A DNA stretch of 35,468 nucleotides from a bacterium (GTDB lineage Bacteria; Gemmatimonadota; Glassbacteria; GWA2-58-10). A program made the translations under genes and the position numbers. The notes beneath the pieces were generated by a model, which saw only the letters and a program-made list of their open reading frames with translations, did no database searches and was not told where the DNA came from. This document shows, piece by piece, positions 29,820-35,468 of this stretch; position 1 is the first letter of the stretch, and each line of letters starts with the position of its first letter. Location: assembly GCA_021372515.1 (NCBI GenBank), contig JAJFUG010000145.1, forward strand, positions 1 to 35,468. The letters are read 5' to 3'.

Positions 29820-30500
29820 TCAGTCCCGTCCCAGGAAAAATTTCATCTTCCAGGCGCCGTCCGGCTGCTTTTCGAACCCGGTTCGCCAGTCCACCGCGCC
29901 CCGGCAGAAACGCTTGGCCAGGAAACCCTGGCCATCCCCGGGCAGGACCACGCAGGCCCAGGCCGAGTTCCCGTCCCACGGCTGGAGCAGGCGGACGATC
30001 TCCCAGGAGAGCTGTCCGGCCAGCGGAGCGCGCTCATCCGGTGTCTTGTGCACCGGGGCCTGGGCGGCGGTGACGGCGATATAGGATTCCCCATCCAGCT
30101 CCTTGGGCCAGGAAAAGGGCACATAGGGCGCGGCGAACAGCCCCGGCCGGATGAACCCGCCTCCCTGGGCCAGAAGGGTGTCCAGCACGCCCCAGAACGG
30201 GCTGTCCTTCCGCTGGAGCTGAAGTTTCTCCGTCAGCCCCGCCGTGCCCTTGAACGGCTCGAAGCTGTAGAACACCTCGGGCGAAAGGCAGGCGTAGATC
30301 ACCGAGGCGTCTTTCGCCCTGACCGCTGCAACCAGGCTTTTCCTGAAAGCCAGGAACGAGGAATCCTGCGCCGCCTGGTCCAGGAAAGGCAGTGGACGGC
30401 GCCCGGCGGGGCCCTGGGCGGCCAGGGGGCGAAACAAGCCTGCACACAGGCTGGCCAGAAGGATCAGCGATAGCAGCCGGCCTAATCCGTGACGATCCAT
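29820..30500 (-). CDS. Secreted protein with SH3-like C-terminal region, unknown function
   Basis: 226-aa protein from ATG 30500, which has GGGAGG upstream; the frame stays open 20 codons earlier without such a site. Residues 1-29 form a signal peptide (LLSLILLASLCAGLFRPLAAQ). The mid part (about 40-120) has FRKSLVAAVRAKDASVIYACL and FKGTAGLTEKLQL, resembling a small secreted alpha/beta domain. The C-terminal part (about 135-226, VHKTPDERAPLAGQLSWEIV ... GFLAKRFCRG) has the look of a bacterial SH3 domain. I do not recognise a specific family. It lies between the symporter terminator and the UroD-family gene, 100 bases upstream of the latter, and may share a transcript with it. Confidence 0.6.
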   Translation of the reverse strand: MDRHGLGRLLSLILLASLCAGLFRPLAAQGPAGRRPLPFLDQAAQDSSFLAFRKSLVAAVRAKDASVIYACLSPEVFYSFEPFKGTAGLTEKLQLQRKDSPFWGVLDTLLAQGGGFIRPGLFAAPYVPFSWPKELDGESYIAVTAAQAPVHKTPDERAPLAGQLSWEIVRLLQPWDGNSAWACVVLPGDGQGFLAKRFCRGAVDWRTGFEKQPDGAWKMKFFLGRD

Positions 30501-30621
30501 AAAGGTTCCTCCCTGCATGTTTTCAAAGCTTAGGCCGCCAATCGAACGCGGGGCAGACAAAAAGAGGAAACAGGGCCTCGTGATGAAAATTCCGTTCCCG
30601 CGTTCAAGGCGGACTAACCTG

Positions 30622-30651
30622 AAAAAGGCCGCCCTTTGCGGGCGGCCTTTT
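30622..30651. terminator. Bidirectional terminator after the symporter
   Basis: GGCCGCCC (30627-30634) pairs perfectly with GGGCGGCC (30640-30647), loop TTTGC, flanked by AAAAA on the left and TTTT on the right. On the minus strand it lies just past the symporter stop and separates it from the SH3-like gene. Confidence 0.85.
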
Positions 30652-30675
30652 CCTTATCTCACAACGGTCTCGGAC

Positions 30676-32235
30676 TCACCCGATTTGTTTCAGCACAGCA
30701 TGATACCGCTCGATGTCCTCTTTGGCCGGCTTGGCGGTGAACGTACTCACCACCAGCACGGTCATAAGGTTCACCATCACGCCCCAGAACCCGTAATGGA
30801 TCCCCAGCGGGCTGGTCTTGAACGGCAAGCCGAACCAGGCGGGCTTGAACGTGACCAGCAGCACCGCCATGCCCAGCACGATCCCCCAGATCGTGGCCGC
30901 GCGGGTCTGGCCGCGCCACCACAGCGGCCCGATCAGGGCCGGGAACATCTGCATCGCCACTGCCATCGAGATCAGCCCGATCTGCACGATCATGCCGATA
31001 TCCGGCTGGATCGCGATCCAGAGCGAGACCACGCTGGCCAGGGAGATCAGGAAACGCGCCACCCAGACCAGCTCGCTTTGGCCCGCGTTGCGTCGGAAGA
31101 ACGGCACGTAGAGATCCTGGGTGATCAGCGCGGCGAACGAGTGCAGGTTGCCGTTGGCCGTGCTCATGGCCGCGGCCATGATCGTGGTGACAAAGAAACT
31201 GGCCAGCACCAGGGGCAGGTACTTGTGCAGTATCTCCAGGAACACCGTGTCCGGGGTGACATCCGGGAACAGCACCCGTCCGCCCAGGCCGATGAAAGCC
31301 GTGCCGAACACGTAGCAGGCAGTGAGCACGACCGCGAAGATCAGCATGCTGCGCAGCAGGGCCGAGGGGCCCTTGGCGCTGTAGTAGCGCATCCACTGGC
31401 TGGGCGAGGCCATGGTGCCGAAACTTGCCACCAGGGTGAAAGTGAAGATGTACATCACCGGGTACATCCCGGCCGGCCCGGGCAGGGTGATGAAACTGTC
31501 CTTCGGGATCGTGTCGGTCTGGATAGCCGCCACCTGATGGAACAAGCCCTCGACCCCGCCCAGCAGGTACACCGTGATTATCCCGCCCAGCAGCATCCCG
31601 ATCACCAGCAGCCCGCCCTGGAACACGTTGGTCCAGCAGACCGCCCGCATCCCGCCCATGATCGTGTAGACCATGGTGATCGAGGCCAGGAACACCGCCC
31701 CGGCGATGAAGCTGGTCGTGGTGTAGGAGCCGAGTGTCACCATGCCGCCGGAAAGATGGAAGAACCCCAGGTGCACATCGCTCGTTTTGGTTATCACGTC
31801 GAACAGGTAGCCGCCTCCCTGGAACTGGATCACGGCGTAGGGGATCACGTAGACAATGCCCAGCAGCGAAATCAGCACGCGCAGGGCGTCGCTCTGGTAA
31901 TAGTCGGCCACCAGGTCGCTGGGGGTGATGTAGCCGAAACGCTTACCCAGGGCCCAGAGCGGCTTGCCCAGGATCCAGATCAGCGCGCCGCAGATCGGGA
32001 CGTTGAGCATGAAGAACACGAACCCGATGCCGCCCTTGTACAGCATGCCCGGGGCACCCAGCATGGCGAACGAGCTGAAAAAGGTGGCCATGATCGCCAG
32101 GGCGGTTACGATGAAACCCTGGCTGCGCCCGGCGATGTAGAAATCGGAGGCTGTCACCCGGCCGCGCCACCAGGCCACCAGGCCGATGATGAAAGTGATG
32201 AGGATGTAGATGGATATTACGATCAACGGTGTCAT
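30676..32235 (-). CDS. Sodium:solute symporter family protein
   Basis: 519-aa integral membrane protein of the sodium:solute symporter (SSS) family with about 13 predicted membrane helices. The N-terminal TM1 (LIVISIYILITFIIGLVAWW), the ASDFYIAGRSQG loop and the unwound ATFFSSFAMLGAPG segment of the second helix match the family, as does the VYTIMGGMRAVCWTNVFQG block. Substrate cannot be read from sequence; sugars, carboxylates or amino acids are possible. It overlaps its upstream partner by ATGA (32232-32235), implying coupled synthesis of a two-component transporter. It is terminated by the hairpin at 30622-30651. Confidence 0.92.
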   Translation of the reverse strand: MTPLIVISIYILITFIIGLVAWWRGRVTASDFYIAGRSQGFIVTALAIMATFFSSFAMLGAPGMLYKGGIGFVFFMLNVPICGALIWILGKPLWALGKRFGYITPSDLVADYYQSDALRVLISLLGIVYVIPYAVIQFQGGGYLFDVITKTSDVHLGFFHLSGGMVTLGSYTTTSFIAGAVFLASITMVYTIMGGMRAVCWTNVFQGGLLVIGMLLGGIITVYLLGGVEGLFHQVAAIQTDTIPKDSFITLPGPAGMYPVMYIFTFTLVASFGTMASPSQWMRYYSAKGPSALLRSMLIFAVVLTACYVFGTAFIGLGGRVLFPDVTPDTVFLEILHKYLPLVLASFFVTTIMAAAMSTANGNLHSFAALITQDLYVPFFRRNAGQSELVWVARFLISLASVVSLWIAIQPDIGMIVQIGLISMAVAMQMFPALIGPLWWRGQTRAATIWGIVLGMAVLLVTFKPAWFGLPFKTSPLGIHYGFWGVMVNLMTVLVVSTFTAKPAKEDIERYHAVLKQIG

Positions 32236-32513
32236 CGGCCGGCCCCCTTCCCGGAGGCGAGCTCATCCTGCAGCGGTGTGATGTCCACCTCGGTCTCATC
32301 CCGCCAGAGCTTGAGATAGGCGTAGGTTATGATCCAGATCTGCACTATCGCGCCGAACAGGCCCCAGAGGTACAGTATCGGTATCCCGCCGATGAGCAGC
32401 GGGTAGTTCACCAGGTACAGACCCGGACCGTTGCTCAGCAGGAACGCCAGGCAGAACATCCACAGCAGCCGTCTGAACAGCCTTTTCTTTTTCTGTTTAT
32501 CCAACTGTGGCAT
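32232..32513 (-). CDS. Small membrane partner of the sodium symporter
   Basis: 93-aa protein with a basic N-terminus (MPQLDKQKKKRLFRRL), two membrane helices (about 16-32 and 38-64) and a short charged tail. Small two-helix proteins of this kind (DUF3311/YhdT-like) precede SSS transporters in many genomes and are thought to be accessory subunits. It overlaps the symporter start by four bases. A predicted promoter lies at 32585-32612. Confidence 0.75.
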   Translation of the reverse strand: MPQLDKQKKKRLFRRLLWMFCLAFLLSNGPGLYLVNYPLLIGGIPILYLWGLFGAIVQIWIITYAYLKLWRDETEVDITPLQDELASGKGAGR

Positions 32514-32584
32514 ATTTGGGAATACTCCGGTTTAAGGGGAGCACTGCGATGGGTGTGGTTTTTGTGACCGCTCGTGAACGATTC

Positions 32585-32612
32585 AAGATACACCTTTCCC
32601 CACCGTTATCAA
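32585..32612 (-). promoter_or_regulatory. Predicted symporter promoter
   Basis: Minus strand TTGATA (32612-32607), 16-base spacer, TATCTT (32590-32585), about 70 bases upstream of the small subunit start. It is divergent from the lipoprotein promoter in the same 217-base gap. Confidence 0.45.
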
Positions 32613-32634
32613 GATTTTTGGGCCTGGGTTTGAC

Positions 32635-32663
32635 TTGCCGCGAGCGCCGCTTACCTGTATCTT
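32635..32663 (+). promoter_or_regulatory. Predicted lipoprotein operon promoter
   Basis: TTGCCG (32635-32640), 17-base spacer, TATCTT (32658-32663), about 65 bases before the ATG at 32731. The -35 is a partial match. Confidence 0.4.
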
Positions 32664-32730
32664 GATTAGCCTGTGCTTGAAGCTGCCTCCCGGCCGTGCG
32701 TTCCGGCAATCATACCACGGGGAATGACCG

Positions 32731-33807
32731 ATGCGCAGTGGCATCAAATTCAATCTCGCCCTGACCCTCTGTGTCCTCGCCGCGGCCTGCGCCCGGATGG
32801 GCGCGCCCACCGGCGGGCCGGAGGACAAAACCCCGCCGCGGGTGGAAAGCATCGTACCGGCCCCGGACTCCACCGGCGTGGACCGTCACAGCCGGGTGAG
32901 CCTCACGTTCAGCGAGGGTGTGCGCCACCAGGAGGCCGAGCGCCTCATCCACCTGACCCCCGCGGCCGGGCGGCTGTTCTTCGACTGGCAGGGCCGTACC
33001 GTGCACCTTCGCCCGGCCGACAGCCTGCGCGCCGATATCACCTACCGGGTGAGCCTGGAGCCGGGCCTGACCGACCTGCACCGGGTCAAGGCCGACAGCG
33101 CTTTCGAAAGCTGGTTCTCCACCGGGAGCCGTTTCTCGCCCGGACGGCTGAGCGGGCGGGTGTTCTATCGCGACTCCCTGGTGATCGGGGCGCTGATCTG
33201 CGCGGTCTCCGCCGCCGACACCGGCCTGGCTTTCGACTGCCGCAGCGATTCCTCGGGCCGCTGGAGCCTGCCCTACCTTCCTTTCGGCTCTTTCCGGCTC
33301 AACGCCTACCACGACCGCAACCGCAACCGGCGTTTCGATTTCAGCCGCGAGGAGGGTCTGGACACCCTGGCCGCTGCGAGCGCCGAACCGACTGTGCTCG
33401 ACCTGCGCCTGGCCCTGGCCGACACCACCGCCCCGCTCCTGCTCACGGTCAGCGTGATAGACTCGCTGCGCCTGGGCCTGGCGTTCGATGACTACTTAGA
33501 CAGCCTGCAAACGTTCGACCCCGCGTCTTTCAGGCTCTGCGCCGGGGACTCCGCCGGCAAAAGGGTCGAGATTCAGGCCGCGCACCTGGACAGCCTGGAC
33601 CATCACCGTGTGCTGCTCGGCCCGGCTGCGCCGCTGGAGCCGGACGCCCGCTACTGGATCAAACCCGGCCCCCTGGCCAACGAGGCCGGCCTGCGTCTGA
33701 GCGAGGCGGCCCCGGGCAAGGAATTCACGTTCAAGAAAGAGGCCCCGGCCGGAGCGCAGACAGGCCGCAAGCCTCAGGGGCAGCAGCCGGGGGGACGCCA
33801 GAGATGA
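32731..33807 (+). CDS. Ig-like domain lipoprotein
   Basis: 358-aa predicted outer-envelope lipoprotein. The signal peptide ends in a lipobox with C20 (VLAAAC), and the mature start ARMGAPTGGPEDKTPPRV carries the PTGGPxDxxPP signature of Ig-like (Big_5 type) lipoproteins common in Bacteroidetes and relatives. The Ig-like domain spans about 36-132 (VSLTFSEGVRHQEAERLIHL); a second beta region (135-235) resembles a carboxypeptidase-regulatory-like fold, and a further Ig-like segment follows at about 240-340. The C-terminus is Gln/Gly/Arg-rich. ATG is preceded by GGGG. The next gene overlaps its stop by ATGA, so the two form an operon. Role probably in surface assembly or motility; unproven. Confidence 0.8.
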   Translation: MRSGIKFNLALTLCVLAAACARMGAPTGGPEDKTPPRVESIVPAPDSTGVDRHSRVSLTFSEGVRHQEAERLIHLTPAAGRLFFDWQGRTVHLRPADSLRADITYRVSLEPGLTDLHRVKADSAFESWFSTGSRFSPGRLSGRVFYRDSLVIGALICAVSAADTGLAFDCRSDSSGRWSLPYLPFGSFRLNAYHDRNRNRRFDFSREEGLDTLAAASAEPTVLDLRLALADTTAPLLLTVSVIDSLRLGLAFDDYLDSLQTFDPASFRLCAGDSAGKRVEIQAAHLDSLDHHRVLLGPAAPLEPDARYWIKPGPLANEAGLRLSEAAPGKEFTFKKEAPAGAQTGRKPQGQQPGGRQR

Positions 33808-35468
33808 GAACCGCAACGCTGTTCATCCTGCTAAGCCTCGCCCTGCCGATGGGCCTCGCCGCCCAGTGGACCCAGTTCGCCGAGACCAACCGCGTGCGGG
33901 CCGCCGAGATGTCTCCGGACAGGACCGCGCTCTGGTGCGCCACCGGTGGGGGGCTGGTCCGCTACGACACCGTGCGCCACCTGTGGCGCTCTTTCGGCCG
34001 CAACCAAGGCCTTCCCGCCACCGACCTCAACGCCCTGCTGGTAATGCCGGACGGCTCTCTGATACTCGGCAGCGAGGAGATGGGCCTCATCCTCGGCACA
34101 GGAAGCGGGCGCTGGACCCGCGCCGGGTCGTTCGACGGCCTGCCGGGCGAGCGTGTGCTATGCCTGGCCCGCCCCGCCGGGAGCGATGACTTTCAGTTCT
34201 GGGCCGGCACCGGCTCCGGAGCGCGACAGTTCAGCCTGGAGGACGGGACGGTAAGCCCGGTGAGCGGCAGCCGGATCCTGCTGGAAGACGCCGTAGTCTA
34301 CGATATAGCCTGCGCGGCGGACGGCGCGGTCTGGTTCGCCTCAAGCACCGGGCTGTGGCGCTTGAGCGCGGACGGTTCCCTGCGTCGTTTCGGCGCGTCC
34401 GAGGGCGTGGGTGCGCTGGGTGTGACCGCGGTGGAGGCCGCAGCCGACGGTTCCCTGTACGCCGCCTGGCGCGATACGGTCAAAGTCATGGCCGGCGAGC
34501 TTTTCATCCCGGACAACGCCCCGAACGGCCGCCGCGCGGTGACCGCCCTGCGCTCTCTGGAGGCGGAGGCCGCTTCCCCGCGCCTGGCCCTGGCCGCCGG
34601 GGGCCATCTCTACCTGCGCGGAGCGCAGGGCTGGAGCGAGGCGCAAGCACCGGCAGCGGTCACGACCCTGGGCCCCTCCCTGGAGACTGACGGCCTGCCG
34701 GTGGCGGGCACGGACGGCGCCGGGCTGCTTCTGCCCGAGGCGGGCGGGTACAGCGCGCTCAATTTCCCCGGCCCGCTCTACAATCTGCTCACCCGCGTGG
34801 CCGTGGACAGCCGCGGAACGGTCTGGTGCTCCAGCGCCAGCGACGCCACGCCGCGCGCCGCGGTGGGGGTGAACCGCTGGGACGGCAACCTCTGGACCCA
34901 TTTCAGCGAGGCCAACAGCCCCCTGCTCATGAACATGATCGCCTCGCTCAACGCCGGGCCGGACGGACGGATGTACCTGGGCACCTGGTTCGGACCGACC
35001 GTAATCGGCAGCGGGGGGTTCAACATCCTGGATGACCACGGCACGGCAGACAGCACGGATGACCACTGGGAGACATACACCGCCAACGAGACCCCGCTTT
35101 CCATGGGCGTGATCCGCGGCGACATGGCTTTCGACTCCTCCGGCGGAGTCTGGGTCGGCAGCCAGTTCAACCAGAACCAGCCCGGCGGTCTGGAGCGTTT
35201 CGACACGAAGAACCTCACCTTCAGCAGCTACGCCGGGGCGCTTTCCGAGCGGGCCGTGCGCTGCGTGGCCGCGGACGGCCTTGGCAACATCTGGATCGGC
35301 TACCAGACCGGCGGCCTGGGGGTGATCCCCGGCGGGTTCGAGGGCGGCCTGGCCCCGCGCCAGGTGAGCTCGTTCACCACCGCCCTGGGCCAGGTGGGCG
35401 TGCTGGACATGGCGGTCGACCCGGCCAACCGGCTGTGGATTGTCACCCCGGCCACGGCGGTGGTGCTC
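33804..35468 (+). CDS. Secreted beta-propeller protein, partial at right edge
   Basis: At least 555 codons without a stop, running off the window. ATG 33804 overlaps the lipoprotein stop (ATGA). A signal peptide (1-20, LFILLSLALPMGLAAQ) precedes repeated propeller blades with motifs such as RTALWCATGGGLVRYD, GAVWFASSTGLWRL, GTVWCSSA, GGVWVGSQFN and GNIWIGYQTGGLGVI, matching the two-component regulator propeller type. Similar propellers occur in periplasmic sensors and in the type IX secretion protein PorZ. Since the C-terminus is missing, neither kinase output nor a sorting domain can be judged. Coupling to the Ig-like lipoprotein suggests an envelope function. Confidence 0.8.
   Translation, partial: MRTATLFILLSLALPMGLAAQWTQFAETNRVRAAEMSPDRTALWCATGGGLVRYDTVRHLWRSFGRNQGLPATDLNALLVMPDGSLILGSEEMGLILGTGSGRWTRAGSFDGLPGERVLCLARPAGSDDFQFWAGTGSGARQFSLEDGTVSPVSGSRILLEDAVVYDIACAADGAVWFASSTGLWRLSADGSLRRFGASEGVGALGVTAVEAAADGSLYAAWRDTVKVMAGELFIPDNAPNGRRAVTALRSLEAEAASPRLALAAGGHLYLRGAQGWSEAQAPAAVTTLGPSLETDGLPVAGTDGAGLLLPEAGGYSALNFPGPLYNLLTRVAVDSRGTVWCSSASDATPRAAVGVNRWDGNLWTHFSEANSPLLMNMIASLNAGPDGRMYLGTWFGPTVIGSGGFNILDDHGTADSTDDHWETYTANETPLSMGVIRGDMAFDSSGGVWVGSQFNQNQPGGLERFDTKNLTFSSYAGALSERAVRCVAADGLGNIWIGYQTGGLGVIPGGFEGGLAPRQVSSFTTALGQVGVLDMAVDPANRLWIVTPATAVVL

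Noticed and set aside
30517-32319. 600-codon plus-strand frame opposite the symporter
   Set aside because: His/Asp/Gln-rich antisense shadow of a membrane protein gene; it runs through a terminator and two real gene ends.
1-35468. CRISPR arrays, tRNA and rRNA genes
   Set aside because: No regularly spaced direct repeats and no cloverleaf or rRNA-like conserved stretches were seen on either strand.

Overview
The window is a GC-rich bacterial chromosome segment with dense gene packing and short intergenic regions, interrupted by one clearly A+T-rich stretch (about 19.65-21.7 kb). Several genes point to the FCB superphylum (Fibrobacteres-Chlorobi-Bacteroidetes and candidate relatives such as Glassbacteria or Zixibacteria-like lineages). 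These are secreted proteins with dockerin repeats and a FlgD/sorting-type C-terminal domain, an Ig-like lipoprotein whose mature N-terminus carries the PTGGPxDxxPP signature common in Bacteroidetes-like genomes, a beta-propeller secreted protein, and a UroD-family methyltransferase near a sodium symporter. The class III ribonucleotide reductase and the Nfn-type ferredoxin:NADP oxidoreductase suggest an anaerobic or facultatively anaerobic lifestyle. The phylum assignment is inference; no rRNA gene is present.

Region by region. 1-7.4 kb (minus strand) is housekeeping: corA-like transporter, then a translationally coupled aroC-aroK-smg(DUF494) operon closed by a terminator, then topA and xerC. 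A compact structured palindromic repeat lies between topA and xerC. 7.7-14.4 kb (minus strand) holds a three-PAS hybrid histidine kinase, a long AsmA-family envelope protein and a secreted TPR protein. 14.8-19.2 kb (plus strand) is a tight deoxynucleotide operon: class III reductase nrdD, a redoxin, the radical-SAM activase nrdG and dUTPase dut, ending in a strong terminator. A cupin gene follows. 19.65-21.8 kb is the A+T-rich island with one gene, an ATPase fused to a C-terminal TIR domain, read here as a candidate abortive-infection (NAD+-depleting) defence protein. 21.8-24.2 kb encodes a fused NfnA-NfnB electron-bifurcating oxidoreductase. 24.3-27.9 kb (minus) holds two secreted cohesin-like/dockerin proteins; the larger one is a base-composition mosaic. 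28.5-32.5 kb (minus) holds a UroD-family methyltransferase, a secreted SH3-like protein and a two-gene sodium:solute symporter. 32.7 kb to the right edge (plus) is a lipoprotein gene overlapping a secreted beta-propeller gene that runs off the window.

Regulatory reading: several intergenic regions contain a TTGnnn-like element followed 16-17 bases later by the hexamer TATCTT, suggesting a lineage-typical housekeeping promoter. A 10-base motif TCACCTGGCG occurs three times, only in leader regions of the histidine kinase and of the large propeller/dockerin gene. Translational overlaps (ATGA or TGATG) mark the operons. I found no tRNA, rRNA, CRISPR array or transposase.
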